Assembly (NCBI RefSeq): GCF_001457695.1
Contig: NZ_LN831025.1
Span: 744,001 to 808,000, forward strand
Direction of reading: 5' to 3'
DNA from: Campylobacter jejuni
Lineage (GTDB): Bacteria > Campylobacterota > Campylobacteria > Campylobacterales > Campylobacteraceae
Length of the DNA stretch: 64,000 nucleotides
In this document: positions 1-9,206 of the stretch, piece after piece
Layout: every line of letters begins with the position of its first letter
Position numbering within the stretch: position 1 is the first letter of the stretch
Made by a program: the position numbers and the translations under genes
The notes under the pieces: model-generated
Told to the model about the DNA's origin: nothing
Database searches by the model: none
Seen by the model: the letters and a program-made list of their open reading frames with translations, nothing else

Positions 1-768
1 GAAAATACTCTTGATATACATGCTGGAGGGATAGATTTGCTTTTTCCTCATCATGAAAATGAAGCTACGCAATGTCGTTGTGGATGTAAGAGAAAATTAG
101 CAAATATTTGGCTTCACAATGGTTTTGTAAAAATCGATGGTGAAAAAATGAGTAAAAGTTTAAATAATAGTTTTTTCATAAAAGATGCTTTAAAAGAATT
201 TATGGGCGAGGCTTTAAGATTTTATCTTTTGAGTTCTCATTATAGATCTCATTTTAATTATTCTTTATCGGATTTAGAAAATGCTAAAAAACGTTTAGAT
301 AAATTTTATCGCCTTAAAAAAAGATTGGATTTAGGTGAAATTTCTGATTTTGATGTTTTAAATGATATTGAAATAAAAAGCGAAATTGCTAAGCAAATTT
401 TAGAGATTTTAAATGATGATTTAAATATTTCTAAAGCCTTAGCTCTTTTGGATGATTTTATCAGTAGTGCAAATTTAGAGTTGGATAAAGAAAGCAAAAA
501 TAAAATTTTAAAACAAAATATCAAAGAAGCTTTAAGTGAGCTAGCTAAAATTTTTGGCTTTGGTTTTATGGATACAACTTTATATTTTCAATGGGGTGTA
601 AGCAAAGAAGAACGAGAAGAGATTGAAAAGTTAATTTTAGAAAGAACTGAGGCTAAGAAAAACAAAGATTTTAACACAGCTGATGCAATAAGAGAGCAAT
701 TAAATAGTAAAAAAATCACTCTTTTAGATACTCCAAATGGAACAATTTGGGAGAAAATAAATGCATAA
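1..768 (+). CDS. cysS: Cysteinyl-tRNA synthetase, 3' part (5' end outside window)
   Basis: Charges tRNA-Cys with cysteine in the cytoplasm. The window opens inside the gene. The open frame runs from base 1 and includes the zinc-site segment GGIDLLFPHHENE, the KMSKS loop at bases 145-159, and then the helical DALR and C-terminal domains. The HIGH motif and N-terminal half lie upstream of the window. An internal ATG at base 37 is not the start, because the family motif continues upstream of it. The stop overlaps the start of msbA by 8 bases, so the two are probably co-transcribed. Confidence 0.97.
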   Translation, partial: ENTLDIHAGGIDLLFPHHENEATQCRCGCKRKLANIWLHNGFVKIDGEKMSKSLNNSFFIKDALKEFMGEALRFYLLSSHYRSHFNYSLSDLENAKKRLDKFYRLKKRLDLGEISDFDVLNDIEIKSEIAKQILEILNDDLNISKALALLDDFISSANLELDKESKNKILKQNIKEALSELAKIFGFGFMDTTLYFQWGVSKEEREEIEKLILERTEAKKNKDFNTADAIREQLNSKKITLLDTPNGTIWEKINA

Positions 769-2503
769 TGAGATGAATTTAAAAGAGGTTTTAATACGCT
801 TTAAGCCCTTTTATAAAAGATATTGGAAACAATTTGCTATAGCTATTTTTGGTATGATTTTAGCAAGCGGAGGAACTGCTGGAAGTTTTTATGCTTTAGA
901 ACCTATTTTAAATTATATTTTCGTTGAAAAAAATGAAGCTTTACTTTATACAGTGCCTTTTTTGCTAGTATTGATGTATTTTTTTAAAAATCTTGGAACT
1001 TATTTACAAAGTTTTTATGTTTCCTTTATAGGAACAGATATGTTAAGAGTATTGCGTGCTAGGGTTTTGAAAAATATTTTACGCTTGGATATGGATTTTT
1101 TTAAACGCTATAGAAGTGGAGAGCTTGTAAGTCGTTGTACTAATGATATTAATACACTTCAAAGTATAGTATCAAACATTATTCCTGATTTTTTTAGAGA
1201 GCTTTTAACTGCTATAGGACTGCTTGCGGTAGTCTTGTATCAAAGTCCTACTTTGGCTTTTTTTGCTTTAGTGATTTTGCCTTTAGCTATTTTTCCTTTG
1301 GTATGGTTTGCTAAAAAACTTAAAAAATATGCAAGAAATATACAAGAAACAAATTCGGATTTACTTTCTTATTTGGGTGAAATTTTTTCAAATATTGAAT
1401 TGATCAAAGCTAATGATAATGAAAAAAAAGAAAGTGATAAATTTGCTAAGCATAATGATACTTTATGTAAATTAAACCTAAAATCCGCACGTATTGATGC
1501 ACTTACAAGTCCTTTAATGGATATGATGGGTTCTGTTGGGGTTGCTGTGGTGATTATTGTAGGGGGTAGAGAGGTTATCAATGGTTCTATGAGTGTGGGA
1601 AGTTTTATCAGTTTTGTTTCGGCACTTTTTGCGATATATACTCCTTTAAAGCGTCTTTCGTCTTTATATGGAAAACTTCAAGGTGCTGTTGCGGCAAGTG
1701 AAAGAACTTTTTATTTATTGGATTTAGAACCTCAAATTAAAGGTGGAAGCAAAGAATTAAAAAACATTGAAAAAATTAGCTTTGAAAATGTTGAATTTGC
1801 TTATGAAAACCCGCATAAAAGTGTTTTAAAAGGCGTAAATTTTGATTTTGTTAAAGGGCAAATGCTTGCTCTTGTAGGGACAAGTGGGGGTGGTAAATCT
1901 TCTATTATTAATCTTTTGATGTATTTTTATGAAAAGCAAAAAGGTAAAATTTTACTTAATCAAGAAGATATTAGCACTTTTACCATAGAAAGCTTACATG
2001 CTAAAATAGGACTTGTAACGCAAAATATTTATCTTTTTAATGATAGTTTTGCTGCAAATATTGCTTATAGCGAAGAGTTAGAAGAAGAAAAAGTCATCCA
2101 AGCTTTAAAATTGGCCAATGCCTATGAATTTGTTAAAGAAATGGGCGGGATTTGGGCTGAAGTGAAAGAACATGGTAAGAACTTAAGTGGAGGGCAAAAA
2201 CAAAGAATAGCAATCGCTAGAGCTTTATATAAAAATCCTGATGTGCTTATTTTTGATGAAGCAACTTCAGCTTTGGATAATGAAAGTGAAAAAGCAATAG
2301 TTAAAACTATAGAAAACTTAAAACAAGACAGATTGATTTTAGTGGTTGCACATCGTTTAAGCACTATAGAAAATGCAGATAAAATAGTAGTATTGGATAA
2401 GGGTAAAGTATTGGCAATAGGTAAAGATGAAGAGCTTTTGCAAACTTGTTCTTTATACCAAAAATTTAAAAGCAAAGAAAAAACAAAGCCTAGCTTTAGT
2501 TAA
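761..2503 (+). CDS. msbA: Lipid A export ABC transporter, MsbA type
   Basis: A 580-residue ABC half-transporter that flips lipid A-core across the inner membrane. Six hydrophobic segments fill residues ~20-310. The ATPase domain follows, with Walker A (GTSGGGKSS, ~373-381), signature LSGGQ (~475), Walker B (LIFDEATSALD, ~497) and an H-loop His (VVAHRLS, ~529). The start ATG at 761 lies inside the cysS tail with GGGAG upstream; ATG 773 is an alternative. Lipid A and LOS genes lpxK and kdsB lie farther along the same strand, which fits a role in LOS export. Other ABC exporters share this architecture, so substrate assignment rests on family and context. Confidence 0.9.
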   Translation: MHNEMNLKEVLIRFKPFYKRYWKQFAIAIFGMILASGGTAGSFYALEPILNYIFVEKNEALLYTVPFLLVLMYFFKNLGTYLQSFYVSFIGTDMLRVLRARVLKNILRLDMDFFKRYRSGELVSRCTNDINTLQSIVSNIIPDFFRELLTAIGLLAVVLYQSPTLAFFALVILPLAIFPLVWFAKKLKKYARNIQETNSDLLSYLGEIFSNIELIKANDNEKKESDKFAKHNDTLCKLNLKSARIDALTSPLMDMMGSVGVAVVIIVGGREVINGSMSVGSFISFVSALFAIYTPLKRLSSLYGKLQGAVAASERTFYLLDLEPQIKGGSKELKNIEKISFENVEFAYENPHKSVLKGVNFDFVKGQMLALVGTSGGGKSSIINLLMYFYEKQKGKILLNQEDISTFTIESLHAKIGLVTQNIYLFNDSFAANIAYSEELEEEKVIQALKLANAYEFVKEMGGIWAEVKEHGKNLSGGQKQRIAIARALYKNPDVLIFDEATSALDNESEKAIVKTIENLKQDRLILVVAHRLSTIENADKIVVLDKGKVLAIGKDEELLQTCSLYQKFKSKEKTKPSFS

Positions 2504-2534
2504 TTTTAGTTAGAATTTTAAAAAGGATTAAAAA

Positions 2535-3593
2535 ATGGCTTATGAAATGATAAAACCTTTACTTTTTAAGTTAAACCCTGAGCATGCACATGCTTTGGTT
2601 GAATATAGCTTAAGGGCTTTAAGTGCTAGTTTTCCAGGAGCTTTAAGTTTTTTAGCACACAAATATATAGTTGATGATGAGAGTTTAAGGCAAAATTTAC
2701 TTGGACTTGATTTTAATAATCCTGTAGGTTTAGCAGGAGGCTTTGATAAAAATGCCACTATGATAAGACCTTTGAGTGCTTTAGGATTTGGCTTTTTGGA
2801 AGTGGGAACTTTTACTCCAAAACCCCAAGAAGGCAATGAAAAGCCACGCTTATTTAGACTTGTAAAACAAGAAAGTATACAAAATGCTATGGGTTTTAAC
2901 AACGAAGGTGCTGAAAAGATTGCTTTAAGGCTTGCAAAAACTTATCCTTTTGTTTTGCCTTTAGGGGTAAATATAGGGAAAAATAAAATCACTCCAAATG
3001 ACAAAGCCTTGGAGGATTATTTTACTTTGTTTAGAGATTTTAAGGATTTGTGTGATTATTTTATCGTTAATATCTCATCTCCTAATACTAAAAATTTAAG
3101 AGAGTTGCAAAATGATGATTTTTTAAATACCTTGCTTGAAGAAGCCAAAAAAATCACTTCTAAGCCTATTTTGATAAAAATTGCTCCTGATATGAAAATA
3201 GATGATGCTTTAAATTTATGTGAAAATGTCATTAAAAAAGGTGCAGATGGATTTATATTAGCCAATACTAGTGTTGATTATAGCTTGCTAGATAATAATC
3301 GTACTTTTGGCGGTATTAGCGGAAGGCTGATTACGGAAAAAAGTGGTATTTTTTTCAAAGAAGTAGCTAAAATTCTTTTTGGCAAAACCTTGCTTATTGC
3401 AAGTGGAGGGATTGATAGTGCTGATATTGCTTATGAGCGTATTAAAAATGGGGCTAATTTGGTGCAAGTTTATACAGCTTTGATTTTTAAAGGTCCTTCT
3501 TTGGTAAAAAATATCAATCAAAATCTTATAGAGTTTTTAAGAAAAGATGGTTTTTTACACATTAGTGAAGCTGTTGGGGTAAATTTAAAATGA
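2535..3593 (+). CDS. pyrD: Dihydroorotate dehydrogenase (quinone), class 2
   Basis: Oxidises dihydroorotate to orotate in pyrimidine synthesis and passes electrons to the quinone pool. The 352-residue length and N-terminal helical extension are those of membrane-associated class 2 enzymes. Visible motifs are NPVGLAGGFDKN, the FNNEG segment, NISSPNT, and the FMN-binding LIASGGI and LVQVYTALIF near the C-terminus. AAAGGA precedes the ATG. The gene ends in a 4-base ATGA overlap with the peptidase gene. Confidence 0.95.
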   Translation: MAYEMIKPLLFKLNPEHAHALVEYSLRALSASFPGALSFLAHKYIVDDESLRQNLLGLDFNNPVGLAGGFDKNATMIRPLSALGFGFLEVGTFTPKPQEGNEKPRLFRLVKQESIQNAMGFNNEGAEKIALRLAKTYPFVLPLGVNIGKNKITPNDKALEDYFTLFRDFKDLCDYFIVNISSPNTKNLRELQNDDFLNTLLEEAKKITSKPILIKIAPDMKIDDALNLCENVIKKGADGFILANTSVDYSLLDNNRTFGGISGRLITEKSGIFFKEVAKILFGKTLLIASGGIDSADIAYERIKNGANLVQVYTALIFKGPSLVKNINQNLIEFLRKDGFLHISEAVGVNLK

Positions 3594-4840
3594 TTGCTTA
3601 TGAAAAAATTCAATTGAAAAACAAGCTTGAAATTTATGCTTTGCCTGTAAATAAAAATAGTGATGTGATTAGCGTTGATATTTTTTATAAAGTGGGTTCA
3701 AGAAATGAGATCATGGGAAAAAGCGGCATAGCTCATATGTTAGAACATTTAAATTTTAAAAGTACTAAAAATTTAAAAGCTGGCGAATTTGATGAGATTG
3801 TTAAGGGTTTTGGTGGTGTGAATAATGCAAGCACAGGTTTTGACTATACTCATTATTATATTAAATGTGCGAAGAAAAATTTAGATAAAGCTTTCGAGCT
3901 TTTTGCTGAACTTATGGCGAATTTAAATTTAAAAGATGAAGAATTTCAGCCTGAAAGAGCGGTAGTTTTAGAAGAGCGTAGATGGAGAACAGATAATAAT
4001 CCTTTAGGATATCTTTATTTTAGGCTTTTTAATCACGCATTTATGTATCATCCTTATCATTGGACTCCTATAGGTTTTTTTAAAGATATAGAAAATTGGA
4101 GTATTGAAGATATTAAAGAATTTCACAGTATTTACTATCAACCTAAAAATGCGATTTTACTTGTAAGTGGCGATATAGAAAGTAAAGAAGTTTTTGAGCT
4201 TTCAAAAAAACATTTTGAAAAGATTAAAAATACTAAGACTATGCCTAAAATTCACACAAAAGAGCCTAAGCAAGATGGAGCAAAAAGAATATATTTGCAT
4301 AAAAACTCAGATACTGAACTATTAGCCCTTGCTTATAAAATTCCAAATTTCAAGCACAAAGATATACCTGCTTTAAATGCTTTATCCGAGCTTTTAGGAA
4401 GTGGGAAAAGTTCTTTAATGAGTGAAATTTTGATTGATAAATTAAATTTAATCAATGATTATTATGCTTATGTTAATGATTGTATAGATGAAAATTTATT
4501 TATTTTTATTTGTAATTGTAACCCCAATGTTAATGCAGAAAAAGTAGAAAAAGAGCTTTTAAAAATCATTGATAAGCTTAAAATGGGTAAAATTTCTCAA
4601 AAAGATTTGCAAAGAGTGAAAAATAATGTCAAAAGCGATTTTATTTTCTCATTTAACAATGCTAGTGCAGTGGCAAATATTTATGGTTCATATCTAGCAA
4701 GAGGAGATATCAATCCTTTGTTAAATTATGAGAAAGATATACAAAATTTGGAATTAAAAGATTTGATTTCTTGTGCTAAAAAATATTTTATTCAAGAAAA
4801 TTCAACTACGGTAATTCTAAGAAAGGATTCAAATGGATAA
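3590..4840 (+). CDS. M16-family zinc metallopeptidase
   Basis: A 416-residue protein with the inverted zinc motif HMLEH at residues 49-53 and a downstream conserved Glu in RAVVLEERR, as in pitrilysin/processing peptidase family M16. No signal peptide is evident, so it is probably cytoplasmic. It overlaps pyrD (ATGA) and dapA (8 bases), so it belongs to the same transcript. The physiological substrate is unknown. The single ~45 kDa subunit matches bacterial PqqL/YmxG-like members. Confidence 0.88.
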   Translation: MIAYEKIQLKNKLEIYALPVNKNSDVISVDIFYKVGSRNEIMGKSGIAHMLEHLNFKSTKNLKAGEFDEIVKGFGGVNNASTGFDYTHYYIKCAKKNLDKAFELFAELMANLNLKDEEFQPERAVVLEERRWRTDNNPLGYLYFRLFNHAFMYHPYHWTPIGFFKDIENWSIEDIKEFHSIYYQPKNAILLVSGDIESKEVFELSKKHFEKIKNTKTMPKIHTKEPKQDGAKRIYLHKNSDTELLALAYKIPNFKHKDIPALNALSELLGSGKSSLMSEILIDKLNLINDYYAYVNDCIDENLFIFICNCNPNVNAEKVEKELLKIIDKLKMGKISQKDLQRVKNNVKSDFIFSFNNASAVANIYGSYLARGDINPLLNYEKDIQNLELKDLISCAKKYFIQENSTTVILRKDSNG

Positions 4841-5729
4841 AAATATTATTATTGGGGCGATGACGGCTCTTATTACACCATTTAAAAATGGAAAAGTTGA
4901 TGAGCAAAGTTATGCAAGATTGATTAAAAGACAAATAGAAAATGGCATCGATGCAGTAGTTCCAGTAGGAACAACAGGAGAAAGTGCAACTTTAACCCAT
5001 GAAGAACATAGAACTTGCATAGAAATAGCCGTTGAGACTTGCAAAGAAACTAAAGTTAAGGTTTTAGCAGGTGCGGGAAGTAATGCAACTCATGAGGCAG
5101 TGGGTTTGGCTAAATTTGCTAAAGAGCATGGTGCTGATGGGATTTTAAGTGTGGCACCGTATTATAATAAACCTACACAACAAGGACTTTATGAGCATTA
5201 TAAGGCTATTGCACAAAGTGTAGATATTCCTGTGCTTTTATATAATGTTCCAGGAAGAACAGGTTGTGAAATTTCAACGGATACTATTATCAAGCTTTTT
5301 AGAGATTGTGAAAATATTTATGGAGTAAAAGAAGCGAGTGGAAATATCGATAAGTGTGTGGATTTGCTTGCGCACGAACCTAGAATGATGCTTATTTCAG
5401 GGGAAGATGCGATCAATTATCCTATACTTTCAAATGGCGGAAAGGGAGTGATTTCAGTAACTTCAAATTTATTACCCGATATGATTAGCACTTTAACTCA
5501 TTTTGCTTTAGATGAAAATTATAAAGAAGCTAAAAAAATCAATGATGAGCTTTATAATATCAATAAAATTTTATTTTGCGAAAGTAATCCTATTCCTATT
5601 AAAACGGCTATGTATATAGCTGGATTGATAGAAAGTTTGGAATTTAGACTTCCCCTTTGTCCTCCAAGTAAGGAAAATTTTGCTAAAATTGAAGAAGTGA
5701 TGAAAAAATATAAGATTAAAGGATTTTAA
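4833..5729 (+). CDS. dapA: 4-hydroxy-tetrahydrodipicolinate synthase
   Basis: Condenses pyruvate with aspartate semialdehyde, the first committed step to lysine and diaminopimelate. The 298-residue TIM barrel shows GTTGESATL near the N-terminus, the catalytic Tyr in YNVPGRTG, and the Schiff-base Lys at residue 166 in [14 protein letters not shown] stands before the ATG. The stop codon shares one base with the start of the next gene. Confidence 0.97.
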   Translation: MDKNIIIGAMTALITPFKNGKVDEQSYARLIKRQIENGIDAVVPVGTTGESATLTHEEHRTCIEIAVETCKETKVKVLAGAGSNATHEAVGLAKFAKEHGADGILSVAPYYNKPTQQGLYEHYKAIAQSVDIPVLLYNVPGRTGCEISTDTIIKLFRDCENIYGVKEASGNIDKCVDLLAHEPRMMLISGEDAINYPILSNGGKGVISVTSNLLPDMISTLTHFALDENYKEAKKINDELYNINKILFCESNPIPIKTAMYIAGLIESLEFRLPLCPPSKENFAKIEEVMKKYKIKGF

Positions 5730-6508
5730 TGAATACAGAATTTCAAGGAAAAACTTTAGTAATTAGCGGTGGAACTCGCGGGATAGGCAAAGCTATAGTT
5801 TATGAATTTGCTAAAGTGGGTGTAAATATAGCTTTTACTTATAATTCTAATGTGCAAATTGCTGATGAAATGGTTCAAGATTTGGAGAAAAATTATAAAA
5901 TCAAAGCTAGAGCTTATGAGTTTAATATTTTAGAACCTGAAACTTATAAAGAACTTTTTGAAAAAATTGATGTGGATTTTGATAGAGTGGATTATTTTAT
6001 CTCAAATGCTATCATTTCAGGACGTGCGGTTGTAGGTGGTTATACTAAATTTATGAAGTTAAAACCAAAGGGAATTAATAACATTTTTACAGCCACAGTA
6101 AATGCTTTTGTTGTGGGCGCACAAGAAGCAGCTAAAAGGATGGAAAAAGTAGGGGGTGGAAGCATTATTTCTATCTCATCTACAGGAAATTTAGTGTATA
6201 TAGAAAATTATTCAGGTCATGGTACAGCAAAAGCCGCTGTAGAAGCTATGGCAAGATATGCGGCTACTGAACTTGGAGAAAAAAATATCCGTGTAAATGT
6301 CGTAAGTGGTGGGCCTATTGAAACTGATGCTTTAAGAGCTTTTACAAATTATGAAGAAGTAAAACAGGCTACTATAAATTTAAGCCCTTTAAATCGCATG
6401 GGGCAGCCTGAAGATTTGGCTGGAGCATGTCTTTTTCTTTGTTCAAGTAAGGCAAGTTGGGTGACAGGACATACTTTCATCGTTGATGGTGGTACAACTT
6501 TTAAATAA
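5729..6508 (+). CDS. fabL: Short-chain dehydrogenase, probable FabL-type enoyl-ACP reductase
   Basis: A 259-residue Rossmann-fold SDR with the nucleotide motif GGTRGIG near residue 15. The catalytic pair is Tyr161-x6-Lys168 (YSGHGTAK), the spacing of enoyl-ACP reductases FabI/FabL, not the Y-x3-K of FabG and most SDRs. GGGSIISISS, VVSGGPIETDAL and the C-terminal VDGG also recall Bacillus FabL. Inferred role: the final reduction step in fatty-acid elongation, NADPH-dependent. Such proteins are often annotated simply as 'oxidoreductase'. The gene is last of the cysS-to-fabL run and is followed by a hairpin. Confidence 0.72.
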   Translation: MNTEFQGKTLVISGGTRGIGKAIVYEFAKVGVNIAFTYNSNVQIADEMVQDLEKNYKIKARAYEFNILEPETYKELFEKIDVDFDRVDYFISNAIISGRAVVGGYTKFMKLKPKGINNIFTATVNAFVVGAQEAAKRMEKVGGGSIISISSTGNLVYIENYSGHGTAKAAVEAMARYAATELGEKNIRVNVVSGGPIETDALRAFTNYEEVKQATINLSPLNRMGQPEDLAGACLFLCSSKASWVTGHTFIVDGGTTFK

Positions 6509-6511
6509 AAA

Positions 6512-6539
6512 TTAAGAAAAATCAATGGATTTTTCTTAA
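6512..6539. terminator. Bidirectional terminator hairpin
   Basis: Perfect 12-bp stem TTAAGAAAAATC / GATTTTTCTTAA with a 4-base loop, between the convergent stops of the FabL-like gene and the small membrane protein. A/T runs flank both sides. Confidence 0.7.
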
Positions 6540-6548
6540 AAATATTTT

Positions 6549-6854
6549 TCAATCAAGTTTTAATTTCCACCCTAAAAAAACACTTAATAATGCAAGTAAA
6601 AAAATAAAATTTAAAGTCCAATTACCAAAACCTATAAAACCTATAGATAATACGCTGTAAAAAAATCCTCCTACAGCTGAATAAATACAAATCGTACTTA
6701 AAGATCCATTTTCTGCCATTTTTTTACATGGGCAGATTTTATAAAATTTTTTATCATTAAATTGATTTTTCTTTTTATTTCCCAAAAATAAACCAAAAAG
6801 GGCAAAAAGATTTAAAAAAATAAAAGCATATAATAAAATTTGATCTAATTCCAT
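6549..6854 (-). CDS. Small hydrophobic membrane protein, unknown function
   Basis: 101 residues with about three hydrophobic helices (residues ~5-22, ~58-77, ~80-97) and a short polar segment between the first two holding a CPCK motif and a further Cys. I do not recognise a family with known function. It lies 11 bases downstream of the metallo-beta-lactamase-fold gene and is probably co-transcribed with it. Confidence 0.7.
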   Translation of the reverse strand: MELDQILLYAFIFLNLFALFGLFLGNKKKNQFNDKKFYKICPCKKMAENGSLSTICIYSAVGGFFYSVLSIGFIGFGNWTLNFIFLLALLSVFLGWKLKLD

Positions 6855-6865
6855 TTTAATATACC

Positions 6866-7462
6866 TTAAAAATATCTAAGCCAAGAGGGTAGATGGACTT
6901 GCTCTTCTTTTAAAGTAGTTTCTTGTCCATGTCCTGGCAAAAGTTTAAAATCTTCTTTGTAAGTCATAACTTTTTCTAAGCTTTGTTTCATTAAATTTGC
7001 ATCTGAATAAGGAAAATCCCATCTTCCTATGCTTCTATAAAATAAAAAATCTCCACTAAACATGATATTTTTACCTACAATTTCTATCATAGTGCAACCT
7101 GGTGTATGTCCTGGTAAAAAGTGAAATTTAAAGTCAAGTCCGCCTATAGAAATGATATTTTCATCATCAATCAAATAATCCGCTTTGCTAGGCATAAAAC
7201 CTTGATTAAAAGGATCTTCAAGCATAAAAGTATCATTTTTATGAATATAAATGGGGATTTGATAGGCTTGTTTTACTTTTTCATTATCCCAAACATGATC
7301 GTAATGTCCGTGAGTGTTTAAAATCGCTAAAGGATTTTTTACATGTTTTTTGATAAAATTTAGCGCATCAAAACCAGGATCAATTATAATTTCTCCATGC
7401 TCACCAAATAAAATATAACAATTTGTCTCATAAGCTCCACAAGCTTGTTTGATAATTTGCAT
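6866..7462 (-). CDS. Metallo-beta-lactamase-fold hydrolase (glyoxalase II-like)
   Basis: 198 residues with the binuclear metal motif THGHYDH (HxHxDH), the distal His in LPGHTPGC, an Asp in MFSGDFLF and a C-terminal LPGHG. This resembles the short YcbL/glyoxalase-II-like hydrolases, which lack the long C-terminal substrate domain of true GloB. The substrate cannot be told from sequence. It is divergent from nadE across a 73-base gap. Confidence 0.88.
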   Translation of the reverse strand: MQIIKQACGAYETNCYILFGEHGEIIIDPGFDALNFIKKHVKNPLAILNTHGHYDHVWDNEKVKQAYQIPIYIHKNDTFMLEDPFNQGFMPSKADYLIDDENIISIGGLDFKFHFLPGHTPGCTMIEIVGKNIMFSGDFLFYRSIGRWDFPYSDANLMKQSLEKVMTYKEDFKLLPGHGQETTLKEEQVHLPSWLRYF

Positions 7463-7499
7463 TTTTTACCTCTTTAATAAAAAATTTGCCTTAAATAAA

Positions 7500-7505
7500 T
7501 ATAAT
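7500..7505 (+). promoter_or_regulatory. Probable -10 element for nadE
   Basis: TATAAT 31 bases before the nadE ATG, in an AT-rich divergent spacer, with AAAGG close to the start codon. Campylobacter sigma-70 promoters usually lack a clear -35 box, and none is seen here. Confidence 0.5.
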
Positions 7506-7535
7506 TATACATTAAATTTTTAAAAGGCAAGCTTT

Positions 7536-8276
7536 ATGGATTGGCAAAAGATTACGGAAAAAATGTGTGATTTTATACAAGAAAAAGTGAAAAATTCTCA
7601 AAGTCAAGGTGTGGTTTTGGGGCTTAGTGGTGGGATTGATTCTGCTTTAGTAGCAACACTTTGCAAAAGAACTTTAAAAGAGAATGTTTTTGCTCTTTTA
7701 ATGCCAACTCAAATTTCAAATAAAGCCAATCTTGAAGATGCTTTAAGGCTTTGTGCGGATTTAAATCTTGAATATAAAATCATAGAAATTCAAAGCATTT
7801 TAGATGCTTTTATAAAGCAAAGTGAAAATACTACTCTAGTATCTTTGGGAAATTTTGCAGCGCGTATTAGAATGAGTTTGCTTTATGATTATTCTGCCTT
7901 GAAAAATTCTTTAGTCATAGGTACTTCTAATAAAAGTGAATTGCTTTTAGGTTATGGTACGATTTATGGAGATTTAGCTTGTGCTTTTAATCCTATAGGA
8001 TCGCTTTATAAAAGTGAAATTTATGCCTTAGCAAAATACCTTAACTTGCATGAAAATTTTATCAAAAAAGCTCCAAGTGCGGATCTTTGGGAAAATCAAA
8101 GCGATGAAGCGGATTTGGGTTTTTCTTATGCAAAAATCGATGAAGGTTTAAAAGCCTTAGAAACTAATGATGAAAAGCTTTTAAAAACACTGGATTCTTC
8201 TTTGATTGCCATGCTAAAAAATCGCATGCAAAAAAATGCTTTTAAGGGAAAAATGCCTGAAATTTTGGAAATTTAA
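7536..8276 (+). CDS. nadE: NH3-dependent NAD+ synthetase
   Basis: Amidates nicotinate adenine dinucleotide to NAD+. The 246 residues carry the PP-loop motif LSGGIDSA near residues 29-36 and conserved GTSNKSELLLGYGT and SADLWENQSDE segments. There is no glutaminase domain, so ammonia is the expected nitrogen donor. The gene starts a run with lpxK, thrC and kdsB. Confidence 0.95.
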   Translation: MDWQKITEKMCDFIQEKVKNSQSQGVVLGLSGGIDSALVATLCKRTLKENVFALLMPTQISNKANLEDALRLCADLNLEYKIIEIQSILDAFIKQSENTTLVSLGNFAARIRMSLLYDYSALKNSLVIGTSNKSELLLGYGTIYGDLACAFNPIGSLYKSEIYALAKYLNLHENFIKKAPSADLWENQSDEADLGFSYAKIDEGLKALETNDEKLLKTLDSSLIAMLKNRMQKNAFKGKMPEILEI

Positions 8277-8279
8277 ACA

Positions 8280-9206
8280 ATGAGTGAAGAAAAAAATTAT
8301 GAACTTTGGCTTGATAATTATTTTTTTAAGCCCAATTTTTGGCAAAAATGCCTTGCTTTTATACTTTTACCTTTAAGTGTGCTTTATGCTTTTTTTGCGA
8401 TTTTAAATACTTTTTTTCGTAAAAAAATAGTTTTTAAAAAACCTGTTATTAGCGTTGGTAATTTAAGTTTTGGAGGTAATGGAAAAACCCCGCTTTGCAA
8501 AGCTATAGCAAGGGAATTTGATGGCGTTTTTATAGTGCTTAGGGGCTATAAAAGAAAATCTAAAGGTTTGTTTGTTGTTAAAAATCAAAATGAAATTTTA
8601 TGCACCTTAGCACAAAGTGGCGATGAAGCTATGGAGTATGCTTTTGAAGAAAATATCAAAGGTGTGATTGTGAGCGAAGATAGAGTAAAAGGTATTGAAA
8701 AAGCTTTTGAGTTGGGAGCTAAAATCGTTGTACTTGATGATGCTTTTTCTAAATTTCATATTAAAAAATTTGATATTTTACTTGAAAGTAAAATCAAACC
8801 TTATTTTAATTTTACTTTGCCAAGTGGGGCTTATCGTTTGCCAAAATTTTATGAAAAAAGGGCTGATTTTATTGCATTAGAAGGCAGGGATTTTGTGCGT
8901 TATTCTTTTGTAAAAGAAAATCCAAAGGCTGTTTTGGTAACTGCTATTGCTAAATCTTTTAGATTGTATGAGCATTTTATCAAAGCAAGGGCTTGTTATT
9001 TTTTTAAAGATCATTATGAGTTTAAAAAAGAAGAACTAGAAAATTTGCTAAAAAAACATAATTGCGATACACTAATGCTTACTTTTAAGGATTTTGTTAA
9101 AGTTAAAGATTTTGGTTTTAAATGTCAAATTATAGAATTAAATATAGAATTAAAAGATTCGTTAAGAGAAAAAATAAAAACTTATATCAAGGAGTTTGAA
9201 CAGTGA
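8280..9206 (+). CDS. lpxK: Tetraacyldisaccharide 4'-kinase
   Basis: Phosphorylates the lipid A disaccharide at the 4' position. 308 residues with an N-terminal membrane anchor (~23-44) and the P-loop-like SVGNLSFGGNGKTP near 56-70, characteristic of LpxK. It begins 3 bases after nadE and overlaps thrC by 4 bases. It is somewhat divergent at the C-terminus, as in other epsilonproteobacteria. Confidence 0.92.
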   Translation: MSEEKNYELWLDNYFFKPNFWQKCLAFILLPLSVLYAFFAILNTFFRKKIVFKKPVISVGNLSFGGNGKTPLCKAIAREFDGVFIVLRGYKRKSKGLFVVKNQNEILCTLAQSGDEAMEYAFEENIKGVIVSEDRVKGIEKAFELGAKIVVLDDAFSKFHIKKFDILLESKIKPYFNFTLPSGAYRLPKFYEKRADFIALEGRDFVRYSFVKENPKAVLVTAIAKSFRLYEHFIKARACYFFKDHYEFKKEELENLLKKHNCDTLMLTFKDFVKVKDFGFKCQIIELNIELKDSLREKIKTYIKEFEQ

